Source of the DNA: an uncultured Bdellovibrionales bacterium
GTDB taxonomy: Bacteria; Bdellovibrionota; Bdellovibrionia; Bdellovibrionales; UBA1609
Direction of reading: 5' to 3'
Length of the DNA: 64,000 nucleotides
Assembly (NCBI GenBank): GCA_903833275.1
Contig: CAILEP010000022.1
Span: forward strand, 160,981-224,980
Shown here piece after piece: positions 9,138 through 18,415 of the stretch (position 1 is its first letter; the number at the start of each line of letters is the position of its first letter). The position numbers were made by a program, and so were the translations under genes. Below the pieces are notes generated by a model, which saw nothing but the letters and a program-made list of their open reading frames with translations, was not told the DNA's origin and searched no databases.

Positions 9138-9180
9138 AAGAGATCAAATAAGAGATCGAACAAGAGAACGAACAAGAGCC
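9138..9180. repeat. 12-bp tandem repeat, about 3.6 copies
   Basis: Units AAGAGATCAAAT (9138), AAGAGATCGAAC (9150), AAGAGAACGAAC (9162) and a partial AAGAGCC (9174). They differ at only a few positions. The array lies in the leader of the histidine kinase gene, 26 bases before its ATG. Confidence 0.9.
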
Positions 9181-9206
9181 AAAACCTTATTCGAGGGCAG
9201 AAAACT

Positions 9207-11273
9207 ATGGCCACCGCAAAACATTCACAGCCTGCGAAACCGACTGACGAAGCCAAACGACTGTTGGCGCTCAAGGGTTTCAATGTTTTAGACACGGCAC
9301 CAGAAGTCGAACTGGATGACATCACGAGATTGGCCTCGCAAATTTGCGGCGTGCCCATCGCCCTCATCAGCCTGGTTGACGAAAACCGTCAGTGGTTTAA
9401 ATCGCGCGTTGGTCTTTCAGCCACCGAAACACCGCGAGATGTGGCTTTTTGCGCGCACGCCATTCTTGAATCAAAAACTTTTATTGTTGAAGACGCCCTT
9501 AAAGACCATCGCTTCAGCGAAAACCCGCTAGTGGTGAGCGCCCCTAAAGTGCGCTTTTATGCCGGCGCGCCACTGACAACGAGTGCTGGCTATAAAATCG
9601 GCACCCTTTGTGTGATTGATCATGAGCCTCGAAAATTGAGCCCCGACCAAACCAAGTCTCTCGAGGCGCCGGCTCGCCAAGTTATTGTCAATTTCGAAAA
9701 TAAAAAACTTAAAAGCGAGGCCATCGAACGCGAGAATTTTCTAAGTAGTGTGGTGAGCATGCTGCCCCACCTCGTTAGCTACATCGACAAAGACTTCACA
9801 TACCGATACGTCAATTCGGCCCATGAGGATTGGTACAATGTTAGTTCCGACGAGATTGTCGGAAAAACCATGACCTCCGTCGCTGGCGAAAAGGCGTTCA
9901 ATTTGGTGCGGCCTTATGCGGTCAATGCACTCAAAGGCGAAAAACAGAAGTTTGAGTTAGAAATCCCTTTCAAATTTGGCGGCCAATCAACAGCCAAATC
10001 TATTCTTGCTCAGTACATCCCAGATTTTGACGATAAGAAAGCCGTTAAAGGCTTCTATGCAGTCGTTATTGACATCACTTCAACAAAACAGTCCGAAAAA
10101 GAGATCTTTGAAAAAAACAGGCTTCTGGAGGCTGCGCTCGAAAAAATTACTGCCAGCGAGAAGTCTTTCTCAGCCATTTTTGAGAACTCGCCCCTCGGCA
10201 TTATACAGCTCGACTCTCGACTTAAATTTGTTTCAGCAAACCCTGCTTTTGCCGCCTTTTTGGGCTACTCGCGATCAGAACTGCTAGATAGAACAATTTT
10301 GGATGTCACCTATCCGGAAGATTTAAAAAAGACGACTGAAGCCGCCATCGCCTTCCCAAAAGAAGACGGCCGCGAACTCAAAAGATTCGAAAAACGCTAC
10401 GTACATAAAAATGGCCAACCCGTTTGGTGCCTGGTCAACAGCCGCGCTGTCAAATTATCAACCGATGGCGAACAGTTTTTATTTTCGGTGATCGAGAATA
10501 TCACCGAGAGTCGAAATAAAGAAGCAGCTCTCAGTATGACCAAAGCGAAACTGATTGCCTCATCAAAGATGGCATCGCTTGGCGAAATGGCGGGCGGGGT
10601 CGCGCACGAGATCAATAACCCCCTTGCCATTATTCGAGGCAAGGCTCAAGTTCTTATTAGCCAATTTAAACGGGGCCAGGTTGACCCGCAGAAATCAATC
10701 GACAATCTTGAAGTGATCTCAAAAACGGTCGAACGCATCGGCAAAATCGTGATTGGCCTCAGTACGTTTTCGCGCTCGTCCGAGAGTAATCAATTCGAAA
10801 AGACCTCAATGTTACAAATATTTAACGACACCAAAGTGCTCTGCCAAGAGCGCTTTGTGACTCACGACATACCTCTCTCCATCAATTGCCCCGAAGGCAT
10901 TGAGCTCGAATGTCGGCCCACAGAGATTTCGCAGGTTCTGCTCAATCTTCTCAATAATTCTTTCGATGCTATTTTTAACCTCCAATCGAAATGGGTAAAA
11001 GTTGACGTCACAACCCACGATAAAAATGTCAGGATTAAAATCAGTGACAGTGGCACGGGCATACCTGCCGAACTTGCGACGAAGATGATGGAGCCCTTTT
11101 TTACCACCAAAGAAGTCGGTAAGGGCACGGGGCTCGGCCTCAGCATTTCGCGGGGTATTGCCGAATCACACCATGGCGCCTTGACCTACGATTTTAGTGC
11201 CCCCAACACGACGTTCTATCTCGATTTACCAATGACACAGCCGACAGTTGATACTAAATTAAATGCCGGTTAG
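9207..11273 (+). CDS. GAF-PAS-PAS sensor histidine kinase
   Basis: 688 residues, no membrane segment, so probably a cytoplasmic sensor. An N-terminal GAF domain (about 10-170, with VPIALISLVDENRQWFKS) is followed by two PAS domains (about 175-300 and 315-435). The kinase core comes next: H-box SLGEMAGGVAHEINNPLA with His about 467, N-box EISQVLLNLLNNSFDA (about 572), G1 DSGTGIP (about 612) and G2 GKGTGLGLSISRG (about 637). All catalytic motifs look intact. GAGGGC precedes the ATG. No response regulator is adjacent, so it is an orphan kinase. The leader carries a 12-bp tandem repeat. Confidence 0.93.
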   Translation: MATAKHSQPAKPTDEAKRLLALKGFNVLDTAPEVELDDITRLASQICGVPIALISLVDENRQWFKSRVGLSATETPRDVAFCAHAILESKTFIVEDALKDHRFSENPLVVSAPKVRFYAGAPLTTSAGYKIGTLCVIDHEPRKLSPDQTKSLEAPARQVIVNFENKKLKSEAIERENFLSSVVSMLPHLVSYIDKDFTYRYVNSAHEDWYNVSSDEIVGKTMTSVAGEKAFNLVRPYAVNALKGEKQKFELEIPFKFGGQSTAKSILAQYIPDFDDKKAVKGFYAVVIDITSTKQSEKEIFEKNRLLEAALEKITASEKSFSAIFENSPLGIIQLDSRLKFVSANPAFAAFLGYSRSELLDRTILDVTYPEDLKKTTEAAIAFPKEDGRELKRFEKRYVHKNGQPVWCLVNSRAVKLSTDGEQFLFSVIENITESRNKEAALSMTKAKLIASSKMASLGEMAGGVAHEINNPLAIIRGKAQVLISQFKRGQVDPQKSIDNLEVISKTVERIGKIVIGLSTFSRSSESNQFEKTSMLQIFNDTKVLCQERFVTHDIPLSINCPEGIELECRPTEISQVLLNLLNNSFDAIFNLQSKWVKVDVTTHDKNVRIKISDSGTGIPAELATKMMEPFFTTKEVGKGTGLGLSISRGIAESHHGALTYDFSAPNTTFYLDLPMTQPTVDTKLNAG

Positions 11274-11305
11274 TTTTCTTCTTTAGAAGCAAGAGGCACA
11301 GACAA

Positions 11306-11680
11306 ATGAACAAACTAAGACAACTTCATCTTTTCATCGGCTGTTTTTTTGCGCCGCTATTGCTTTATTTTACTATCACGGGCACTTGGCAAATATTTGA
11401 ACTGCATAAACACCCCCGCGGTGTGACCCCAACTGTCTCTCAGAAACTTCTTAATAGTCTTTCATCGGCCCACCTTGATGGCGTCATGCCCTTTTCTGGC
11501 AACGACGAAGCTCATTCTCTGGCTTTTCGCATATTCTGCGAACTTATGGCGGCTGGCTTTATTCTGACAATTCTATTGGGCGTTCAAATGGCGCTGCAAA
11601 ATCAAAAACTGCGCAAGACGGTTCTTTTGAGTATGTCATTGGGTTTAATCATCCCCATTGTTTTTCTAATGATTGTTTAG
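11306..11680 (+). CDS. Small three-TM membrane protein, PepSY-associated-like N-terminus
   Basis: 124 residues. The opening KLRQLHLFIGCFFAPLLLYF followed by TITGTW resembles the first helix of PepSY-associated membrane proteins. Two more hydrophobic helices follow near the C-terminus (FCELMAAGFILTILLGVQMAL and TVLLSMSLGLIIPIVFLMIV). AGAGG lies upstream of the ATG. It follows the histidine kinase by 32 bases, so co-transcription is possible. Function unknown; the resemblance covers only the first helix. Confidence 0.6.
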   Translation: MNKLRQLHLFIGCFFAPLLLYFTITGTWQIFELHKHPRGVTPTVSQKLLNSLSSAHLDGVMPFSGNDEAHSLAFRIFCELMAAGFILTILLGVQMALQNQKLRKTVLLSMSLGLIIPIVFLMIV

Positions 11681-11738
11681 GACACTCGGAGCCCTTGCAG
11701 ACACGATCTTCCTCAGCAACGGCGCGGCCGGGCCGGCT

Positions 11739-13232
11739 TCAGGAGTGTAGGCTGACGTTATCCCCATCATGCTCATTCAACTCTGAAAACCCAAATGCTG
11801 ATAGAATAGTGACCAATCCGAGCACCAGAAACCCTTTGTGCAAACCCTGAATCATCTCATCAGAGCTAGCCGTAAAGCGATTGGCGATAAAGAACGTCGT
11901 GACAAGCGACGACGTCGCCACGCCAAAACTGAGCGACATCTGCTGAACTGTGCTTAAAATAGTGCTGGCCATGCTTGTTTCGGCATCGTTGACGTCAGCG
12001 TAGGCCAAGGTGCCCATGCTGGTGTATTGCAGAGACGAAAAGAAGCCGAACCCACAGGCCTGCAAGATAATCATCCAGATGGCAGTGCCGTGACCGATCG
12101 TTGAAAAAAGCATCATTGAGAAACCCATAAAGATGGTATTGCCCAATAGAAGGCGCCGATAACCGAAATGCGAAAGTAAATTTGGTATCCAATAGCGAAA
12201 GAATATTGCGGCCAGCGGCTGAGGCATTATCAGTAAGCCTGATTGAATCGGCGTGTAGCCCAAACCCACTTGATAAAGCAGCGGCAAAAGAAAGGGCATG
12301 CCACCGGCACCGAGCCTAGTAAAAAAATTACCGCCGACCGCCGCACGCAGGGTTCGTATTCTCAAAAGGCCCAAGCGCAAAAGCGGGCGAGTTTTTCGCG
12401 AGGCATGAAGCCCGTAACTTAGAAGCAGGGCGATTGAAAGCCCCAAGAGCGCCAGAAGACCGTGGGTTGAAAGGCTCGTCTCTCCGAATACTTCGAGAAT
12501 ATATGATAGCAGCGCGATACCGCTGCCGAAAAGAATCAGGCCCACCCAATCGAGTTTATCGCGACTAGCGATTTGGTAATCGGGCAGATGCTTCAACACG
12601 AGGTACAGGCCCAAAACGCCAATCGGCAGGTTAACGAAAAAAATCATTCGCCAATGTGATAACCCCACAATTAGACCGCCCGCCAACGGGCCCACCATCG
12701 GGCCGATCAGCGCTGGTATGGCCACAAAACTCATGGTGCTAACGAGTTCAGATTTAGCGAACGTGCGCACAAGTGTAAGGCGACCAACGGGCACCATCAT
12801 TGCACCACCGCAGCCTTGCAAAATGCGGCAAAAAACTAAGAGCTGAATGTTATTGGAAAGACCGCAGAGCAATGAACCAAGACTGAAAATGCCAATGGCC
12901 GTGGCAAAAACGCGGCGAGTGCCAAACCGATCAGCCATCCAACTGCTGATTGGTATAAACACCGCGAGGCTCAGAGTGTAACTGCTCAGTACTGACTTCA
13001 TGCTCAGAGGCATGACACCGAGAGCTTTAGCCATAATCGGGACGGCAGTGTTTAGAATCGTGGCGTCGAGAGACTCCATAAAAAAAGCAATGGCCACCAA
13101 CCAGGGCACCAGCTTTCTCGTGAAAATGTGTGGGTCTTGAATTCTATCGACCATCGTGCCAACTAGCTTATGTTGAACTGGCACATCAAACAACTCGCCC
13201 TTTAGCCAGTCCATGTTCATATTAAATCGCAA
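11739..13232 (-). CDS. MFS multidrug-type exporter, DHA2 (14-TMS, EmrB/QacA) family
   Basis: Up to 497 residues with about 14 hydrophobic helices. TM1 has MESLDATILNTAVPIMA, typical of the DHA2 drug:H+ antiporter family. The loop 2-3 motif is ADRFGTRRVF, and motif C-like GPMVGPLAGG lies in TM5. The closest known type is HsrA/YieO-like EmrB transporters. The start is uncertain: ATGs at 13232, 13220 and 13214 are all in frame and none has a clear ribosome site. The 5' end abuts the divergent barrel gene starting at 13243. Substrate unknown. Confidence 0.88.
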   Translation of the reverse strand: MRFNMNMDWLKGELFDVPVQHKLVGTMVDRIQDPHIFTRKLVPWLVAIAFFMESLDATILNTAVPIMAKALGVMPLSMKSVLSSYTLSLAVFIPISSWMADRFGTRRVFATAIGIFSLGSLLCGLSNNIQLLVFCRILQGCGGAMMVPVGRLTLVRTFAKSELVSTMSFVAIPALIGPMVGPLAGGLIVGLSHWRMIFFVNLPIGVLGLYLVLKHLPDYQIASRDKLDWVGLILFGSGIALLSYILEVFGETSLSTHGLLALLGLSIALLLSYGLHASRKTRPLLRLGLLRIRTLRAAVGGNFFTRLGAGGMPFLLPLLYQVGLGYTPIQSGLLIMPQPLAAIFFRYWIPNLLSHFGYRRLLLGNTIFMGFSMMLFSTIGHGTAIWMIILQACGFGFFSSLQYTSMGTLAYADVNDAETSMASTILSTVQQMSLSFGVATSSLVTTFFIANRFTASSDEMIQGLHKGFLVLGLVTILSAFGFSELNEHDGDNVSLHS

Positions 13233-13242
13233 CCGTCATACA

Positions 13243-13893
13243 ATGATAACTGTGAAAGCGTTGCTACATACCTTTTCTATCTTTATAGGCCTAATGTCAC
13301 TTTCAACTATTGCTCGAGCGGCAGCCATTTCAATTGTTGGATTGCAAGACACATCACACATCTCGGCCACGGGGTTTACCGTAGACTCAAAATCGGGGGC
13401 CGGCGGCGGCATATTGCTAAACGGCCATTTCGGCAATTCGTTCGGTATTGAAACCGGGGCGCTGGCTTTTGAGCGCTCTTGGACAGATAGCACCAGCGCC
13501 TCCGGCACAAGTACACTCTCAGGCACCGTCATCGAAATACCCCTCACAATTGAATATCGCTTCTGGCGCCACTTCTCGATCGGGGTCGGCGGCTACTACT
13601 CGTCATGCCCGGGCACTTTAAAAGAGACCGGGGCCACTACGAACAATGCCCTGAACTATTCAGCATATGGTATCAAAAATTCTGACTACGGCGGGGTCGC
13701 CGACTTCAGCCTGCAAATGCACCTTTACTCGGCTACATTTTTTCGCGCCGAATATCGATACACAGTCGGAGGGCCGAACCTCACGTCGACAAGCGGCGAC
13801 ACTTTCAAAAACCGTGATAGCCAAATTCTCGTGGGCCTCACATTCGCCATTGGTAAAGGCGGCGGCTCGACATATGATAAATCTGAACGCTAG
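13243..13893 (+). CDS. Small outer-membrane beta-barrel protein
   Basis: 216 residues from the ATG at 13243, where a signal peptide begins (MITVKALLHTFSIFIGLMSL, cleavage after ARA-A). An ATG ten codons upstream would spoil that signal peptide. The mature part has short alternating beta-strands separated by Gly/Ser/Thr loops. It ends in RDSQILVGLTFAIGKG, a typical closing strand, then a short polar tail. It resembles the OmpA/OMP_b-brl type of 8-strand barrels. No ribosome site is obvious. The function is unknown. Confidence 0.72.
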   Translation: MITVKALLHTFSIFIGLMSLSTIARAAAISIVGLQDTSHISATGFTVDSKSGAGGGILLNGHFGNSFGIETGALAFERSWTDSTSASGTSTLSGTVIEIPLTIEYRFWRHFSIGVGGYYSSCPGTLKETGATTNNALNYSAYGIKNSDYGGVADFSLQMHLYSATFFRAEYRYTVGGPNLTSTSGDTFKNRDSQILVGLTFAIGKGGGSTYDKSER

Positions 13894-13931
13894 TATCGAT
13901 TTTGCGCGCGAGTAGATAAACATCTTCTGGA

Positions 13932-15443
13932 ATGAGCCCCATGCCGCACACGCTTGTGAAACATTTTGGCAAATACATAGCTGACAAAAAACTCGGCCAA
14001 GGCGGTATGGCCGAAGTATACAAAGGCCACTCAAAGAACGTGTTTGGCGTTAACAAAACCGTCGCGATCAAAGTCATGAGCTCAAAGGCGTCACAAGACC
14101 CGAAGTACGTTGAGATGTTCAAGCAAGAGGCCAAGATAGCCGTGCAACTGAGCCATGACAATGTTGTCAGCGTGATCGACTTCGGTGCACACCTTGACCA
14201 GTGTTACGTCGTTATGGATTACGTCGATGGTTTTAATCTGCTCGAGCTCATGCAACTTGCAAATAAAAAAGAACAGAAACTGAGCATGGCCGAAATTCTT
14301 TTTATTGCCAAAGAGGGGTCGTCGGGCCTCGACTATATCCATCGCTTTCGAGATGCAGCCACCGGCAAGAATCTCAATATTGTTCATTGTGATATCAGCC
14401 CGCACAACATTATGGTCAGCCGCGAAGGGCAAGTTAAAATTATCGATTTTGGGGTCGCAAAATCAACCCTGAGCGCTCGAGTACAAAAGAGTCAGCCAAA
14501 TATGGGCAAAGCCCGCTACCTCAGCCCCGAGCGACTGATCGATAGCCAGGCGACCCAGGCTTCAGACATTTTTGCCCTCGGCATTACGCTTTGGGAGCTC
14601 ACCACAGGCGTACGGGTTTTTGAAAATCTTACTGCAATTGAAGTCGCCGCAAAAATCAGTAGCTTCGAATTGCCCACCCTCTATGAATTTAGAAACGATT
14701 GCCCCGAAGAATGGGTGCAAATTCTCACTAAAGCGACTCACCCAGATCTTACCAAGCGCTATCAAAAAACCAGCGAACTCAATCGCGATCTTTCTGTTAT
14801 TCTCAGCACCAGCTACCCGACCTACACGCAAGAGGACTTTCGCCTTCGAATCGAAACGCTCGGCGCGAGTTCGCTGCAAGACGAAACCGAAAAGCTAGAA
14901 GTCGTAGCCAACGCAAATGCCGGTTCAGTAAAAATTTTTAAACCGATTTCGGTTGAATCTCGCAGAGTTTTACAAATTAACCCTATGTACGTTATTTTGC
15001 TATTTCTCACAGCTGCTGTTTATCTACTTTCTAATACAGATTTTTTCGAAAACTTTCAAATGCACCCAGAAAAAGTAGTGGGTCGGGTAAACTCATTGGT
15101 AAGAACCGGCAAATCAGAGACCGTCGATGGGGTGAATTCGCCTACGGCCACCACCCCAATCAAGGTCGGCCAACCCAGCCACACCAATTCACCGCCGATC
15201 ACACAAAATGAATTGAGCCCTGATGAGCGCCTTGTTCGCGTGACCTCAATGCCAACCGGCGCCTACATTTATGTAAATGGTTACTACACCCAACTCAAAA
15301 CCCCTGCCCTCGCTAAGGTCTCGCGTCGAGATGCGACGGTTATACTCTTGCGCATGAATGGCTATCGAGATGCAACTTTAGTTTTGAACAAAGACGCCCC
15401 AGTCGCAGATTTTAAATTGATTTCCACCGGCGCCAGACACTAA
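13932..15443 (+). CDS. Membrane-anchored Ser/Thr protein kinase with PEGA-like C-terminus
   Basis: 503 residues. Hanks-type kinase domain (about 14-290): Gly loop KKLGQGGMAEVYKG, VAIKVM with the ATP-binding Lys, catalytic loop HCDISPHNIMV, IIDFGVAKS, and LSPERL as the APE equivalent. The catalytic HRD is HCD, so the Arg that usually contacts the activation-loop phosphate is missing. Myxococcal kinases often have HRDVSPQN here. One membrane helix follows (about 354-372, MYVILLFLTAAVYLL). Outside the membrane is a Thr/Pro-rich linker and a PEGA-like domain (about 430-495, VTSMPTGAYIYVNGYY...TPALAKV). Likely a cell-surface-sensing kinase. Confidence 0.88.
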   Translation: MSPMPHTLVKHFGKYIADKKLGQGGMAEVYKGHSKNVFGVNKTVAIKVMSSKASQDPKYVEMFKQEAKIAVQLSHDNVVSVIDFGAHLDQCYVVMDYVDGFNLLELMQLANKKEQKLSMAEILFIAKEGSSGLDYIHRFRDAATGKNLNIVHCDISPHNIMVSREGQVKIIDFGVAKSTLSARVQKSQPNMGKARYLSPERLIDSQATQASDIFALGITLWELTTGVRVFENLTAIEVAAKISSFELPTLYEFRNDCPEEWVQILTKATHPDLTKRYQKTSELNRDLSVILSTSYPTYTQEDFRLRIETLGASSLQDETEKLEVVANANAGSVKIFKPISVESRRVLQINPMYVILLFLTAAVYLLSNTDFFENFQMHPEKVVGRVNSLVRTGKSETVDGVNSPTATTPIKVGQPSHTNSPPITQNELSPDERLVRVTSMPTGAYIYVNGYYTQLKTPALAKVSRRDATVILLRMNGYRDATLVLNKDAPVADFKLISTGARH

Positions 15444-15470
15444 CTAACTTTGACTCGAGCCCATTCGCTG

Positions 15471-17216
15471 TTAATATTTTTTCTTCGACTTTGGTTTGTT
15501 GCTCGATGGGCGAGGGGCGCGCGAACCAGCCGCCGGCTTTACTTCAGCATTTGGGCTACCGTTACATTCGGCATCAGGTTGCTTTTCGCAAATTTCGGCC
15601 AGCGAGTTCTTGGCCAGGCTTGACCCCACGGTGTTGCCTGCGCGCAATACTTGTTTCGCACCCTCGATATTGCCAGTCACAAAAACCAAATGCCCCAGGT
15701 AGCCACGAACATTTGGGTCATCCGGCAGACGGTCAGCAGCATATTGCGCATAGGGCAAGGCCTCAATCGCCGATTTAGCGCGAGCGACGCAACCCGCGAA
15801 AAAGGCGCTCTTAATGACCCCGACACTGGGGTCTTTATAGACGTCGACACACCATTCATAAATATGGGCCCAGGTGGTACGATCATAGTCGACATTGAGC
15901 TCATACTTTTTCGTGATCGTCTTTCTAAAATCGAGATTTAACCACAGAGCCGTGAGTGCATTAAAATCTTCCGTTCGATTTAGTGTAGCGGCAATAATGA
16001 TTCGAGTTACCAAGTTTTCATCGTGGTAGGGGTCAAGGGGGTCGGTCGCCTGAATGAGCAACCTATTCACTTTATCAAGCCGCGGGTAGCTTGGTGGCGA
16101 ATTGTCTTTCTTGGCTTGTTGTGCCTTTCGATCAAGCTGCATGGCCGCCTCGAATAACGCCAAAAGCATCGGGCCCTTATCGTGGTCGGGTATCTCAAGG
16201 GCCTTTAACAGAAGTGTCTCCGCCTGCTGCGGATCATTTTTTGATAAACTTATGATCGCGAGATTGTAGAGCGCACTGTGAAGAGAATCCCCTTTCAGCG
16301 AGTCTTCGTAGTAGGCACCCGCAGCCTCCATATTATTAGATCTAATCGCAATAAAGCCCAACAATGCTTTTGCGTGCGAAATATCGATCGGGTTCTTTGA
16401 GTCCTTCAAGACGCGATTAAGCAAAATCGAACTGGTGTCATATTTTTTGGTTTCGATATGAGCCTGCGCCATTTCGATCAAGGTTTTCGGGTCTATGTTT
16501 GAAAGATCCTTCACTCCATTAAAAAGAAGTACGGCTTTATCGTATTCACCAAGAGCTTTCGCCCGCACCGCGGCCTGGGCCTGTTGAACGGCCTCTTCAG
16601 TCAGTTTATCACGTTGGCGCTGCATGTATTTTGAGGCAAACACTGCGGCCACCGCTATTGTCAAAACCAAGGCAATTATTTTCTGTCGCCCCTGAGGGTC
16701 TGACCAATTGAAATTCGCTTTTAAGCGATCGAGTACTGTCGGCGCGTTTATTATTTCGTTGGCGTCGTCGGGATGAAGTTCTTCTCGTTCTTTAACGGCT
16801 GAAAGATCAATTACTAATTTTCGTTTCGAAATGATTTCACTCGCTAATTGCCTTAAGCCCTGAAGTTGCACGTTCATTTCTTGAAGGTTTTTTGCGTGTT
16901 CAAGTTGCTCACTAATACTGGAGCCAATATTAGTGAGATTATGAAACCCCGTTTGCTCACCGGTGCCGCCCTGACCGTCTTTATCCGCGCCATATCGGGT
17001 GACTTCCGCAGCAATCTTTTTAATCATGTTCTGAATGACAACTTCAAATTGAGGCTCGTTGCAAATAGCACTCCAGTTAGTGCGATCGCGTGAAATTCGA
17101 TAAATAACTTTTAACTCGCCATCGACGAGGGCTTTCAAAATTTGCGGGGTCGTCATTGGCCGAATTTGGCCTTTGACGTCAACAAACCAGCGATCTTTTA
17201 AAATTGAATCATTCAA
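15471..17216 (-). CDS. GYF-domain/TPR membrane protein
   Basis: 581 residues. The N-terminus has a GYF_2-like fold (RWFVDVKGQIRPMTTPQIL, then LKVIYRISRDRTNWSAI), seen in many delta-type bacteria and thought to bind peptides. After a charged linker comes one membrane helix (about 180-197, KIIALVLTIAVAAVFASKY). The rest is TPR-like helical repeats (for example AVLLFNGVKDLSNIDPKTLIEMAQAH and ALYNLAIISLSKNDPQQAE). The C-terminus is Pro/Ser/Lys-rich. It starts 10 bases after the end of the extended pilT frame, so pilT and this gene were probably one transcription unit. It may be an envelope adaptor linked to pili, which is inference from position. Confidence 0.8.
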   Translation of the reverse strand: MNDSILKDRWFVDVKGQIRPMTTPQILKALVDGELKVIYRISRDRTNWSAICNEPQFEVVIQNMIKKIAAEVTRYGADKDGQGGTGEQTGFHNLTNIGSSISEQLEHAKNLQEMNVQLQGLRQLASEIISKRKLVIDLSAVKEREELHPDDANEIINAPTVLDRLKANFNWSDPQGRQKIIALVLTIAVAAVFASKYMQRQRDKLTEEAVQQAQAAVRAKALGEYDKAVLLFNGVKDLSNIDPKTLIEMAQAHIETKKYDTSSILLNRVLKDSKNPIDISHAKALLGFIAIRSNNMEAAGAYYEDSLKGDSLHSALYNLAIISLSKNDPQQAETLLLKALEIPDHDKGPMLLALFEAAMQLDRKAQQAKKDNSPPSYPRLDKVNRLLIQATDPLDPYHDENLVTRIIIAATLNRTEDFNALTALWLNLDFRKTITKKYELNVDYDRTTWAHIYEWCVDVYKDPSVGVIKSAFFAGCVARAKSAIEALPYAQYAADRLPDDPNVRGYLGHLVFVTGNIEGAKQVLRAGNTVGSSLAKNSLAEICEKQPDAECNGSPNAEVKPAAGSRAPRPSSNKPKSKKKY

Positions 17217-17225
17217 CGAAGACCT

Positions 17226-17369
17226 CTATGTCACTGGCGTTGAAACGGTCGGTAAGAAACTTGCGGCAGCCGCTCGAGATACAATGCCCTGATCAACAAG
17301 AAGGCTGACCGAGGCCTCGAAAGAGATCATGCCTTTGCGTGACGAAGTTTGTATCACCGTTGGTATTTA
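17226..17369 (-). pseudogene. In-frame PilT C-terminal tail behind a TAA codon
   Basis: After the TAA at 17367-17369 the same frame stays open for 46 codons to a TAG at 17226. It reads IPTVIQTSSRKGMISFEASV, then SLLVDQGIVS. This matches the region that follows the AIRNLIREGK block in PilT proteins (typically QI..mIQtg...GM.tmd.SL..L...G.i). A single C-to-T change of CAA to TAA would explain the stop. The tail is therefore the separated C-terminus of the upstream gene and not a gene of its own. Confidence 0.85.
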
Positions 17370-18242
17370 ATAGGTCTTGTTTTCTCGAATCAAATTTCGC
17401 ACAGCGGGCGTCACCAATAGAACCTCAAGCGCAGGCACCATCCCCGCCTGGTCAGCTCGGGGCAATAGAGCCTGAGCGACAACGCCGGTCAAACTCTCAG
17501 ATAGCATCACTCGCACCTGGGGCTGCTGTTCAGCCGGAAACGAATCGATAATTCTATCAATCGATTTAGATGCGCTGTTGGTGTGAAGAGTGGCGAAAAC
17601 AAGGTGACCGGTTTCAGCCGCCGTCAAAGTAAGAGAGATCGTTTTCAAATCGCGCATTTCACCAACCATGATTACATCTGGATCTTCGCGCAGCGCCGCA
17701 CGCAAGGCCCCGGCAAAAGATTTCGTGTGGCGAAAAACTTCGCGTTGGTTAATGAGGCAATTGATACCTTTGTGTACATATTCAATCGGGTCTTCAATTG
17801 TTATTATGTGTTCTTTGCGAGTCATGTTGATGTGCTGAATTAGCGCGGCCAAGGTGGTCGACTTACCTGAGCCCGTGGGGCCCGTTGCCAAGATTAACCC
17901 CTTTGGTTGATCAGCTAACACCGAAAGTACGTCGGGCAAACCCAATTCTTTAAACGATTTTATTTTTTCCGGTACTAATCTATAAACCGCACCAACGCCG
18001 TCATTTTGTACAAATGCGTTTGCACGAAAACGGGCAAGCCCTGGCAGCTGATAGCTCCAATCTAATTCTAAACGATTGCGAAACTGCTTGCTTTGGGCGG
18101 TCGACATCGTTTCGGTTACGATTTTTTCACATTTTTCAGGGGTCAACGGCGCCACTTTTACTTTAATCATATGCCCGTTGATTCTGAAAAACGGCGAATA
18201 ATTCGGTGAGATGTGAAGATCTGATGCGCCTTCGCGCACCAT
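17367..18242 (-). CDS. pilT: PilT-type pilus retraction ATPase, truncated by an in-frame stop
   Basis: 291 residues up to the stop; complete PilT proteins have roughly 340-370. PAS-like N-domain (GASDLHISPNYSPFFRING), Walker A ATGPTGSGKSTT, Asp box IITIEDPIEYVH, Walker B DPDVIMVGEMRD, and His box HLVFATLHTNSASK are intact. The conserved AVRNLIRENK block lies just before the stop. The frame continues as a normal PilT tail to 17226. At the 5' end homology also runs upstream of the ATG (IAALDELFHV) to an ATA at 18270-18272, but there is no usable start there. Either the gene is decaying, or the shortened ATPase is made, or the stop is read through. Confidence 0.88.
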   Translation of the reverse strand: MVREGASDLHISPNYSPFFRINGHMIKVKVAPLTPEKCEKIVTETMSTAQSKQFRNRLELDWSYQLPGLARFRANAFVQNDGVGAVYRLVPEKIKSFKELGLPDVLSVLADQPKGLILATGPTGSGKSTTLAALIQHINMTRKEHIITIEDPIEYVHKGINCLINQREVFRHTKSFAGALRAALREDPDVIMVGEMRDLKTISLTLTAAETGHLVFATLHTNSASKSIDRIIDSFPAEQQPQVRVMLSESLTGVVAQALLPRADQAGMVPALEVLLVTPAVRNLIRENKTY

Positions 18243-18415
18243 TACATGAAAGAGCTCGTCTAATGCTGCTATGAGAAAATGTTAATGGAGAGAGCTCGAT
18301 ATATCAAAGCGTGGACGCGCCTCGCGAAAACTCAAGACAAAGGTCGATCTGACTAAAGGTCTATTTTGAATATCATGACTATTCGGCCCCCTGACTGTCG
18401 CGCGACAATTAGAGA

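Noticed and set aside
11682..11748. ACACTC...GAGTGT inverted repeat and a GC-rich palindrome between convergent genes
   Set aside because: Arms are short, far apart and without T tracts; it could be chance.
13213..13242. Upstream ATG for the barrel gene
   Set aside because: Adds MFILNRNRHT before the natural signal peptide and overlaps the divergent MFS start.
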